Shown: piece after piece, positions 1-6,857 of the stretch
Position numbering within the stretch: position 1 is the first letter of the stretch
Layout: the number at the start of each line of letters is the position of its first letter
DNA from: Acidobacteriaceae bacterium
GTDB lineage: Bacteria > Acidobacteriota > Terriglobia > Terriglobales > Acidobacteriaceae
Length of the DNA: 6,983 nt
Assembly: GCA_030040175.1 (NCBI GenBank)
Contig: JASHUF010000211.1
Location: 1 to 6,983 of the forward strand
Reading direction: 5' to 3'
Program-made: the position numbers and the translations under genes
The notes under the pieces: generated by a model
The model's database searches: none
Told to the model about the DNA's origin: nothing
The model's input: the letters and a program-made list of their open reading frames with translations, nothing else

Positions 1-51
1 TTCGGCCAGGATCGTCTTGATGGGCTTGGTGGCAAATAGTTTGCCCGGCAT
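1..51 (-). CDS. APC-superfamily amino acid permease, N-terminal fragment (runs off left edge)
   Basis: The minus strand from position 51 reads ATG and encodes MPGKLFATKPIKTILAE to the window edge. The pattern 'LF-x-x-KP-[IL]-x-x-[IL]-LAE' is the typical cytoplasmic N-terminus of one group of APC-superfamily amino acid permeases (YfnA/CAT-like), just before the first membrane helix. A strong Shine-Dalgarno sequence, GGAGG, lies five bases upstream and fixes the start. The gene follows the complete permease at 141-1730 on the same strand after an 89-base spacer with no evident terminator, so co-transcription is likely. Only 17 residues are visible. The family call therefore rests on a short but characteristic N-terminal signature, and substrate cannot be judged. 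Confidence 0.7.
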   Translation of the reverse strand, partial: MPGKLFATKPIKTILAE

Positions 52-56
52 CCAGT

Positions 57-61
57 CCTCC
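57..61 (-). promoter_or_regulatory. Shine-Dalgarno sequence of the left-edge permease gene
   Basis: The minus strand reads GGAGG five bases before the ATG at 49-51. It supports a true translation start for a gene of which only 51 bases are visible. Confidence 0.7.
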
Positions 62-140
62 CCGCTTGGTTCTTCCCTTATCTTCCTCTTGCGCGTGCTT
101 CGTTCCCGGCTCTTGATTGACGATTGACGCGGATTTTTTT

Positions 141-1730
141 CTATCGAACTGAACTTGCCTCTGCGCTTTGGCTTCGCGCTGCGGTCATGCGCGTCCGGAT
201 CCAGTACACCGGAATGCCGACGAGAACCAGCGCCAGTCCCGGCCACGTATATTGCGGCTTGTACCGCAATAATACGACACAAATCCACGCCGCCACCGCG
301 ATGTAGAGCGCGGGCAGAAGCGGGTACCCGAGCGCTTTGTACGGCCGCGGCGCGTCGGGCCGTTTCACGCGCAGCACAAACAGGCTGGAGATGGTGAGAA
401 TGTAAAACACCAGCTCGGCGAAGATGATGTAGTCGAGCAACTGGCTGTAGGAGCCGGAGACGCACAAGAGCACCGTCCACGCTCCCTGCACCAGCAGCCC
501 GGCCACCGGTGTCCCGTAGCGCGGGTGCAGTTTGCCCACAGACTTGAAGAACAGCCCGTCGCGGCTCATGGCGTAGTAGACGCGCGCGCCGGCCAGCGAC
601 ATGCCGTTGGCGCAGCCGAAGGTGGAAATGAGAATGGCCGCGGCCATCAGCGCCGCGCCGCCGGCGGGAAAAATCTGCCCCAGCACGGCCGTGGCCACGC
701 GATCTTCGGCCGCGTGCTGAATCCCGCGCGCCATTGCCGTGGCGCCCGTGGGATCGCCGTGCAGCGGCAGCACGAGAATGTACCCGAGCGACACCAGAAA
801 ATACACGCTGAGCACGAACCCCGTGCCCAGGATGAGCGAGAGCGGCAGATTGCGCTTGGGATTCTTTACCTCGCCCGCGGTAAAGGTGATGTTGTTCCAT
901 GCGTCGGCCGAGAACAGCGAGCCCACCTGCACCACGGCCAGAATCACCAGCAGGTTTACCCAGGCCGTGGGTCCGCCCATGCCCACCTGCACCGGATGCT
1001 GCGCGTGCCAGCCCGCGTTGCGCCAGAACTGGCTGAACCCGGCGCCGAAGTTGGCCTTCCACGCGGTCGCGTTTACGCCCACGGTAAATGTGAGCAGGAT
1101 AAGAGCGCCGAGCGAAAACGCCTTGGCCGAGGTAAAGATATTCTGGATGAGCGCACCCAGCTTGAGCCCGAAGATATTGGCGACGGCGAGGAACACCACT
1201 ACGGCAATGCCTGCGAGATTCGCCGTGTTCACGCCGATCTCCATGTTGCCCAGCACCATGGGCCCTACGCGCCACGCGGGCACATGGGCTATGTGCCACA
1301 GCCAGTGGGTGGCGGAAACCGAGGGGAAAAAGACACCGAGAAACTTGCCGAAGGCCACGCACACCGCGGCGATGGTCCCGGTCTGGATCACCAGGAAGAG
1401 CGTCCAGCCGAAGAGGAAACCCCACAGCGGCCCCAGTGCTTCACGAAGATAGACATACTGGCCGCCGGCGCGGGGCATCATCGCCGCCAGCTCGCCGTAG
1501 CTCAGCGCGCCGATGAGCGTGAGCGCCGCAGTCACCAGCCACGCGCCCAGGTAAAGCGCGGGCGAGTCCACGCCGCGGGCGATGTCGGCATCCACGATGT
1601 AGATGCCCGAGCCGATCATCGAGCCGATGACGATGGCCGTCGAACTGAAAAGGCCCAGCGTCTGCGCCATGGCCGGCGCCTTGACGGGCGCGCCGGACGC
1701 GGAGACGGGTGCTTGGCCGGAGGCAGACAC
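141..1730 (-). CDS. APC-superfamily amino acid permease (LAT/SLC7-like)
   Basis: This is an inner-membrane amino acid transporter of 529 residues, close to family length, with about 12 hydrophobic segments. The helix-1 substrate-binding motif GSMIGSGI is at residues 36-43. The helix-2/loop signature, SYGELAAMMPRAGGQYVYLREA-like, spans about 77-98. The GEVKNPKRNLP loop is at 286-296, and the GARVYYAMSRDGLF segment starts at 381. These features point to the LAT/SteT-type branch, whose members are uniporters or exchangers; the substrate cannot be read from sequence. The start is uncertain. The first start codon is GTG at 1728-1730, with no convincing Shine-Dalgarno and overlapping a small palindrome (1727-1739). 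An ATG 20 codons later (1668-1670) has AAGG eight bases upstream and would remove an Ala/Pro/Ser-rich tail, giving 509 residues. The stop is TAG at 141-143. A second permease gene begins 89 bases downstream. Confidence 0.93.
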   Translation of the reverse strand: MSASGQAPVSASGAPVKAPAMAQTLGLFSSTAIVIGSMIGSGIYIVDADIARGVDSPALYLGAWLVTAALTLIGALSYGELAAMMPRAGGQYVYLREALGPLWGFLFGWTLFLVIQTGTIAAVCVAFGKFLGVFFPSVSATHWLWHIAHVPAWRVGPMVLGNMEIGVNTANLAGIAVVVFLAVANIFGLKLGALIQNIFTSAKAFSLGALILLTFTVGVNATAWKANFGAGFSQFWRNAGWHAQHPVQVGMGGPTAWVNLLVILAVVQVGSLFSADAWNNITFTAGEVKNPKRNLPLSLILGTGFVLSVYFLVSLGYILVLPLHGDPTGATAMARGIQHAAEDRVATAVLGQIFPAGGAALMAAAILISTFGCANGMSLAGARVYYAMSRDGLFFKSVGKLHPRYGTPVAGLLVQGAWTVLLCVSGSYSQLLDYIIFAELVFYILTISSLFVLRVKRPDAPRPYKALGYPLLPALYIAVAAWICVVLLRYKPQYTWPGLALVLVGIPVYWIRTRMTAARSQSAEASSVR

Positions 1731-1820
1731 TTGAAGTGTTTTACCTGAAGTTCCCGCCTTCTGTCTCCAGCTTTCTTTTGTGCCCTCCTCTTAGGCGAGC
1801 GCAGCCCTCTACTTGGGGCG

Positions 1821-1855
1821 CCCATCCTTTTCGCGCTTTTTGCGAAAAGGGCGGG
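1821..1855. repeat. REP-like hairpin A
   Basis: Arms at 1821-1834 (CCCATCCTTTTCGC) and 1842-1855 (GCGAAAAGGGCGGG) surround a 7-base loop. Twelve of 14 positions are Watson-Crick and one more can form a G-T pair. It lies between dinB-like and permease genes that run in the same direction. No T-run follows on the minus strand, so it is not a canonical terminator. Its head CCCATCCTTT recurs in the next hairpin (1871-1905), which suggests a dispersed palindromic repeat family. Confidence 0.6.
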
Positions 1856-1870
1856 AGAATCTGCGGTTGC

Positions 1871-1905
1871 CCCATCCTTTCGATGTACTTCGTCGAAGGG
1901 GTGGG
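1871..1905. repeat. REP-like hairpin B, related to hairpin A
   Basis: Arms at 1871-1883 (CCCATCCTTTCGA) and 1893-1905 (TCGAAGGGGTGGG) surround a 9-base loop. Eleven of 13 positions are Watson-Crick and the other two are G-T wobbles. It shares the CCCATCCTTT head with hairpin A, 15 bases away, so the two form a tandem pair of similar palindromes. The rest of the 277-base spacer (1731-1820 and 1906-2007) shows no gene I can support. Confidence 0.6.
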
Positions 1906-2007
1906 CAGGCCCTATCCGAGCGCTGCAACCCACCGCCGCAACTCCGCCGCGGGATCCGCCGCGCCTCGCCCTGAAAGTTACTCCCCACTCCCTGTTCCCT
2001 GCCCCTC

Positions 2008-2511
2008 CTACATCTCGTCCGCCGAGGGCCCGTACATCCCCGGAATCTTCGCGTTCAGCAGGCGCAGATACACGCCCAGTTGCGCCCGGTGGTGCACCAG
2101 GTGGCTGATCACCAGCTCGCGGAAGACCTGGTGGCGCGGGTCGTCGATCCATACGTGGCCGCCGAAGATGAACTGCCAGCGCTGATCCCATTTGGCGCCC
2201 GTGGTGCCGGCGAGCGCGGCGCGGGCGCGCGGCAACTGGCTGTCGAATTTCTCGAGCAGCGCTGCCTTGCTCGCAGGCACGTAGCCCTCCCATTTGTGAT
2301 CGGCAGGAAAATCCAGCTTGTCCAACTCCAGCGAATGGACGGCCCAGTCACCCACCATGTCTGTTAAATGGCCGGCCAAGCGGCCGAGGCTCATGGATTT
2401 GGGGTGGGGCTTGAAGTCGAAATCGACATCGGCCGGAATGGCCTCCAGCATCTTCCGCGTCTTGGCGGTCTCGCGGTCGTATTCAGCGATAAGTTCCTTT
2501 TGAAAATCCAT
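2008..2511 (-). CDS. DinB-family protein, putative metal-dependent
   Basis: This 167-residue protein has the size and four-helix-bundle pattern of the DinB/YfiT superfamily. These cytoplasmic proteins usually bind a divalent metal through three histidines; many are thiol-dependent transferases or of unknown function. The likely triad is His48 (GRLAGHL), His137 and His141 (SHLVHHRAQLG), matching the family's H...HxxxHR pattern. The start was placed at the ATG at 2509-2511 because AGGAGG lies nine bases upstream and the protein then begins MDFQKELIAEYDRET, a typical DinB first helix. A longer reading from 2562 would add 17 unlikely residues. A TATGCT hexamer (minus strand, 2541-2546) could be its -10 element. 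The stop is TAG. The substrate is unknown, and the neighbours give no clue. Confidence 0.88.
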   Translation of the reverse strand: MDFQKELIAEYDRETAKTRKMLEAIPADVDFDFKPHPKSMSLGRLAGHLTDMVGDWAVHSLELDKLDFPADHKWEGYVPASKAALLEKFDSQLPRARAALAGTTGAKWDQRWQFIFGGHVWIDDPRHQVFRELVISHLVHHRAQLGVYLRLLNAKIPGMYGPSADEM

Positions 2512-2520
2512 GTCTTGCAA

Positions 2521-2526
2521 CCTCCT
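2521..2526 (-). promoter_or_regulatory. Shine-Dalgarno sequence deciding the dinB-like start
   Basis: A perfect AGGAGG on the minus strand lies nine bases before the ATG at 2509-2511. It falls inside the reading frame that would begin at 2562, which argues against that upstream start. Confidence 0.75.
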
Positions 2527-2560
2527 GGCGTTGCAGGGCAAGCATAGCGCAGCTCGGCGC

Positions 2561-2592
2561 AAAAAGCGAATAAAAAGCGAATAAAAGCGGAT
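2561..2592. repeat. Short tandem repeat, 11-bp unit, about three copies
   Basis: AAAAAGCGAAT occurs at 2561-2571 and again, exactly, at 2572-2582. A shortened variant, AAAAGCGGAT, follows at 2583-2592. It is AT-rich in a GC-rich setting and sits just upstream of the possible dinB-like promoter. The unit is close to one helical turn, so a protein-binding or DNA-bending role is possible but unproven. Confidence 0.7.
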
Positions 2593-2787
2593 AATTAATC
2601 CAAACCCCCGCCATGGGGCCCCAAATCCGGCATTGGCTCCGGCTCAATGGGCGGTTGCGCCACGTCGAAAGGACTCCATTCTGCGGCCGCCACCTCGCCA
2701 TAGGGTTTTGCAGGTAATCTCGGACGAAATCCAAGGTCGCACGGGCGCCTGCGTCTGGAGAGGGACGCCTGTAGGCCCAAAGTACCC

Positions 2788-2816
2788 TTGTCCTGTTCGC
2801 ATTCCAGGCCTCAAAT
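2788..2816 (+). promoter_or_regulatory. Candidate sigma-70-type promoter of the Flp pilin gene
   Basis: TTGTCC (2788-2793) and TCAAAT (2811-2816) are separated by 17 bases, each matching four of six consensus positions. Transcription would start near 2823, giving a leader of about 40 bases before the pilin ATG. No other spaced pair in the spacer looked better, but the match is weak. Confidence 0.3.
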
Positions 2817-2851
2817 AGAACCAAGTTCTTATTGAAAGATTGAACCCTGAT

Positions 2852-2858
2852 AGGAGAG
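2852..2858 (+). promoter_or_regulatory. Shine-Dalgarno sequence of the pilin gene
   Basis: AGGAGAG ends four bases before the ATG at 2863. This strong site fits a pilin made in large amounts and confirms this small frame as a gene. Confidence 0.75.
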
Positions 2859-2862
2859 AGAA

Positions 2863-3048
2863 ATGAAAGACGCATTTTTGAAGCTGTACGTGAAACTCCA
2901 GTGCCTCGCCGCCGTTGAAGAAGGTCAGGATCTGGTTGAATACGCACTTCTCATCACGCTGGTTGCTCTGGCTGCAGTCGCCGGTATCAACAAGGTGGCA
3001 AGTGCGATCAACACCGTCTTCAGCAACATCAGCGCTACATTGTCGTAG
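2863..3048 (+). CDS. flp: Type IVb (Flp/Tad) major pilin precursor
   Basis: This 61-residue prepilin is of normal Flp length. A hydrophilic leader of 21 residues ends in Gly21, followed by QDLVEYALLITLVAL. This is the Flp hallmark: prepilin peptidase cleavage after Gly21 would give a 40-residue mature pilin with the conserved Glu at +5 and Tyr at +6. A single hydrophobic helix follows (about residues 28-41), then a polar tail ending in ISATLS. After cleavage, Flp subunits assemble in the inner membrane into Tad pili used for surface attachment. No prepilin peptidase, secretin or TadA ATPase gene is visible; both neighbours run on the opposite strand, so this is a solitary pilin gene here. The start is fixed by a strong Shine-Dalgarno sequence. 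Confidence 0.93.
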   Translation: MKDAFLKLYVKLQCLAAVEEGQDLVEYALLITLVALAAVAGINKVASAINTVFSNISATLS

Positions 3049-3111
3049 CTCCGGGCCCGCCTCACCTGATCCAGTCTCAAGGCTGGGCGCATTTTCCGCG
3101 CCTCATCGTAT

Positions 3112-3149
3112 CCACGCGACGGCATTGCCGTTGGGCGATGCCCGCGTGG
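3112..3149. terminator. Hairpin between convergent pilin and quinoprotein genes, possible terminator
   Basis: CCACGCG (3112-3118) pairs with CGCGTGG (3143-3149), and GGCAT (3121-3125) pairs with ATGCC (3138-3142). This gives 12 base pairs with a 2-base bulge and a 12-base loop. It lies between two convergent genes and begins one base after the quinoprotein stop codon. The position suits a shared terminator or mRNA 3'-end stabiliser. No T-run follows on either strand, so it is not a textbook intrinsic terminator. The rest of 3049-3111 shows only a weak GGCGC/GCGCC pairing. Confidence 0.4.
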
Positions 3150-3150
3150 G

Positions 3151-5262
3151 TCATTGCGGAAGCGCGAACGCCACGTATTCGCCGCCCACCGGTCCTTTCG
3201 GATCGCGGCCTCCGCTCGCGGCGATCACCACGTACTGCCGCCCATCCACCATGTAGGTGGAAGGCGTAGCAATGCCGGCAAACGGCAGCACCGTCTCCCA
3301 CAGCAGCTTGCCCGTGCGCGTATCGAAGGCGCGGAATTTGTGATCATAGACCGTGCCGCCGATGAACAGCACGCCGCCCGCGGTCACAATCGGCCCGCCA
3401 TAAATTTCGGAGCCCGTATCGGCCATTCCCGGCTTCGCCAGTTCGGGGTACTCGCCCAGGGGGATGTGCCAGAGATAGTTGCCCGTCTTCAGATCGAGCG
3501 CGCTCAACGTGCCCCACGGCGGCGCAATGGCCGGGTATCCGTCGGGATCGAGAAATTTCTTATAGCCGGTGAAGGCATATTCGCGCGGCGCATTCGCCGC
3601 TCCCGCCGGATCGCGCGCGCCGCTCGTCGCCGGCGTGCGCAAAAAATCGAGCAGCGCCGCCAGGGCCTTGTCGTCAAGATCAGGAAACGCCGGCATGCGC
3701 CCCGACCCGTGCCTTATGCGCTCGACGATTTTGCCGTTGCTCCAGCGCGCAGTAATATTCACCAGCGACGGAAATGTCCCCGAACCGCCGCGGTCGATTC
3801 CGTGGCACAGGGCGCACCGTTCCGCATAGATCTTCTCGCCCTGGCCGGCATGATTCGGCACGGGGGCGAGCCCGCCGGTGTTGGCCATCTCGGTTGCGCC
3901 GACGAAGAGCGTGTCGGCGACCGGATCGATGGCAGGGCCGCTCCACTCGCCGCCGCCATCGAATCCGGGAAAGACGATGGTCTGCTTGCCCAGGGCGAGG
4001 GGCACGAACTGGCCGCCGCTCTGGAACGTGCTGAATTGCTTCTCCGCCCACGCGTGCGCCTCCGGCGTGCGATTGGTGAGCATCGCCGCCGTCAATTCCT
4101 GCCTTCCGAAAGGTGCCGGCCAATCCGGCTTGGGCTGGGTGGGCGCCGTCACCTCGCCGGGAACGGTGCTCGCCGGGTAAGGCTGCTCGTGAATCGGGAA
4201 CAACGGCTCACCGGTGAGACGGTCGAACAGGTAGACGTAAGTCTGCTTGGTGATCTGTGCGAGCGCCTGCACCGGCTTGCCGTCCTTCTCCACCGTGTAA
4301 AGCGCGGGCGCGGCGGGGAAATCCCGATCCCACAGGTCGTGGTGCACGCCCTGGAAGTACCACAGCAGCTTGCCCGTCTCCGCGTCCAGCGCGAGGATGC
4401 AGTTCGCGTAGAGGTCGTCGCCCACGCGGTCGCCGCCGTAGAAATCCATCACCGCCGAGCCGGTGGGCGCATACACGATGCCGTGTTCCGCATCGAGCGC
4501 CATCCCGCCCCAGTTGTTGGCCGCGCCGGCTGTCTTCCATGCGCCCGCGGGCCAGGTCTCAGATCCCGGTTCGCCGGGCCGCGGAATGGTGTGAAAGGTC
4601 CAGCGCAGCGCGCCCGTGCGCACGTCATAGGCGCGAATGTCGCCCGGCGGCGCCGGGTGCGTCTCCGGATTGCGCCCGCCCACGATGACCAGATCCTTGT
4701 AAACAATGCCGGGCGAGGTCAGCGCGATCGATTGGTCCTGGTAATCGCCGCGCAGATTTTTTCTCAGGTCGATGCGCCCGTTCTCGCCGAAGCTGGCAAT
4801 GGGCTTGCCGGTTTCCGCGTTCAGGCAATAGAGAAAATTCATCACGCCGGCAAAGATTCGCGCCTGCGCACCGTCGGTCCAGTAAGCCACGCCGCGCGTG
4901 GGCTGCGTGCCGCGAATGCCGGAGTCGAACGCCCACTTCAGTTTTCCCGTTGCCGGATCGAGCGCGATCACCTTCTCCGAGGGTGTGGACGCATAAAGCG
5001 TGCGCCCCACAATCACCGGATTTGTTTCGATGTTGCCCTTCTCGCCGGTGTCGTAGACCCACGCCTGCTTGAGCTGGTTCACGTTGTCACGATTGATCTG
5101 CTTGAGCGGCGAGTAGTGATCTTCTTCCGAGCCGCCGCCGTAAGCCGGCCAGTCCACGGTCTGCGCGGCGCAAAGCGGGCGCACGAGAAGAAGCATGAGC
5201 GCGCACGCACCGCTGCGCGTGGTCACCGAACCGATTTGTAATCTCAAATTGCAGAACCTCAT
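3151..5262 (-). CDS. PQQ-dependent glucose-dehydrogenase-like quinoprotein with inserted cytochrome c domain
   Basis: This is a periplasmic quinoprotein that would oxidise a sugar or alcohol with pyrroloquinoline quinone and pass electrons to heme. It has 703 residues. A signal peptide covers about residues 1-33, ending near CAAQ. The propeller starts at YGGGSEEDHYSPLKQI. Tryptophan-docking repeats of the form [AL]xDxxTGxxxW occur near 100, 211, 291, 589 and 645. The motif GVHHDLWDRD (305-314) and Lys339 match membrane glucose dehydrogenase. The Asp312-Lys339 spacing of 27 equals that of E. coli Gcd Asp466-Lys493. No adjacent-cysteine pair of the methanol dehydrogenase type is present, nor the five-helix N-terminal anchor of Gcd. 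A c-type heme site, C483-A-L-C486-H487, with likely axial Met523 (GRMPAF), lies in a domain at about 470-545, inside the propeller rather than at an end. The start is uncertain: the ATG lacks a Shine-Dalgarno, and TTG (codon 6) or GTG (codon 13) would also leave a signal peptide. The substrate is unknown. Confidence 0.93.
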   Translation of the reverse strand: MRFCNLRLQIGSVTTRSGACALMLLLVRPLCAAQTVDWPAYGGGSEEDHYSPLKQINRDNVNQLKQAWVYDTGEKGNIETNPVIVGRTLYASTPSEKVIALDPATGKLKWAFDSGIRGTQPTRGVAYWTDGAQARIFAGVMNFLYCLNAETGKPIASFGENGRIDLRKNLRGDYQDQSIALTSPGIVYKDLVIVGGRNPETHPAPPGDIRAYDVRTGALRWTFHTIPRPGEPGSETWPAGAWKTAGAANNWGGMALDAEHGIVYAPTGSAVMDFYGGDRVGDDLYANCILALDAETGKLLWYFQGVHHDLWDRDFPAAPALYTVEKDGKPVQALAQITKQTYVYLFDRLTGEPLFPIHEQPYPASTVPGEVTAPTQPKPDWPAPFGRQELTAAMLTNRTPEAHAWAEKQFSTFQSGGQFVPLALGKQTIVFPGFDGGGEWSGPAIDPVADTLFVGATEMANTGGLAPVPNHAGQGEKIYAERCALCHGIDRGGSGTFPSLVNITARWSNGKIVERIRHGSGRMPAFPDLDDKALAALLDFLRTPATSGARDPAGAANAPREYAFTGYKKFLDPDGYPAIAPPWGTLSALDLKTGNYLWHIPLGEYPELAKPGMADTGSEIYGGPIVTAGGVLFIGGTVYDHKFRAFDTRTGKLLWETVLPFAGIATPSTYMVDGRQYVVIAASGGRDPKGPVGGEYVAFALPQ

Positions 5263-5326
5263 TCGTGGTAATTCGCAGCGATTGTTTCACGCCGCGCGGA
5301 ATCGCACAAAACGCCGAACCCTGGCC

Positions 5327-6697
<1,371 letters not shown>

Positions 6698-6698
6698 G

Positions 6699-6746
6699 GT
6701 CAGCGAGTTAGCAAGTTAGTGAGTTAGCAGGTTAGCAGGTTAGCGA
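6699..6746. repeat. Six tandem 8-bp units abutting the accC start codon
   Basis: On the plus strand the units are GTCAGCGA, GTTAGCAA, GTTAGTGA, GTTAGCAG, GTTAGCAG and GTTAGCGA. Two are identical and the rest differ by one to three bases. On the mRNA strand this is a run of about YNGCTAAC that ends two bases before the accC ATG, with no purine-rich Shine-Dalgarno. The unit is not a multiple of three and lies outside the coding sequence, so copy changes would alter only the leader. Confidence 0.85.
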
Positions 6747-6789
6747 AATTGCAGCTCAGAGAAGGCTCACCCTTTTCAGGCCTGCAATT
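6747..6789. repeat. Long imperfect hairpin in the accB-accC spacer
   Basis: Arms at 6747-6765 and 6771-6789, each 19 bases, flank the 5-base loop CTCAC. The outer eight pairs (AATTGCAG with CTGCAATT) are perfect. The inner segment AGAAGG/CCTTTT is nearly so. Overall 15 of 19 positions pair, plus two G-T wobbles on the plus strand. No U-run follows on the accBC transcript strand, so read-through into accC is expected. A role in mRNA processing or stability is possible. Confidence 0.65.
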
Positions 6790-6805
6790 GAAGTGAATTC
6801 GAGTG

Positions 6806-6837
6806 CGGCTCACTCGCCGACCTGCTGACCCGCTGGA
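6806..6837. repeat. Degenerate 8-bp units in opposite orientation to the accC-proximal array
   Basis: CGGCTCAC, TCGCCGAC, CTGCTGAC and CCGCTGGA follow one another at exact 8-base spacing. They resemble the reverse complement (YNGCTAAC) of the units at 6699-6746. With the hairpin at 6747-6789 between them, the two arrays make one large inverted repeat. The match is partial: CTGCTGAC differs at one position, the others at two or more. Confidence 0.5.
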
Positions 6838-6851
6838 TTGCTTTGCGATCC
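6835..6851. repeat. Small hairpin just after the accB stop codon
   Basis: GGATTGC (6835-6841) and GCGATCC (6845-6851) surround a TTT loop. Six of seven positions pair, the seventh being G-T on the plus strand. It lies six bases past the accB stop codon in the direction of transcription and overlaps the end of the degenerate 8-bp array. Confidence 0.4.
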
Positions 6852-6857
6852 GCCCGG

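Larger units (their letters stand above)
2593..2862. other. Intergenic stretch between divergent dinB-like and pilin genes
   Basis: With the repeat and 5' region before it, this forms a 351-base divergent spacer (2512-2862). I see no gene I can call with confidence. A minus-strand reading frame from TTG at 2780 to TAA at 2595 gives 61 residues. It ends in a Pro/Glu/Asp/Gly-rich tail (PPIEPEPMPDLGPHGGGLD) whose codon use looks coding-like. It could be a degraded gene end or chance. A candidate pilin promoter lies at 2788-2816. Confidence 0.4.

Noticed and set aside
120..140. Two adjacent copies of a GATTGAC-type heptamer and a short T-run between the permease genes
   Set aside because: There are only two short copies. 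The T-run has no preceding hairpin on the transcribed strand, so it is not a terminator.
525..1748. A 407-codon plus-strand frame opposite the amino acid permease
   Set aside because: It is an antisense shadow of a permease with clear helices and motifs; its composition is dominated by Arg, His and Gly.
1616..2293. A 225-codon minus-strand frame spanning the REP-like spacer and parts of two genes
   Set aside because: It overlaps the dinB-like and permease genes out of frame, runs through the hairpins, and has a low-complexity Arg/Pro/Ala composition.
2483..2947. A 154-codon minus-strand frame across the divergent spacer and pilin gene
   Set aside because: It overlaps the pilin start, its promoter and the dinB-like start out of frame, with no domain. 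Only its middle part is kept as a weak possible gene remnant.
3154..5241. A 695-codon open frame on the plus strand, opposite the quinoprotein gene
   Set aside because: It mirrors the quinoprotein gene codon for codon, is extremely rich in Arg/Ala/His, and has no recognisable domain. Long antisense frames are expected opposite GC-rich genes.
5281..5309. Promoter-like pair TTGTGC-17-AACAAT upstream of the quinoprotein gene (minus strand)
   Set aside because: Only three and four of six consensus positions match. Such pairs occur often by chance, so it is not reported as a feature.
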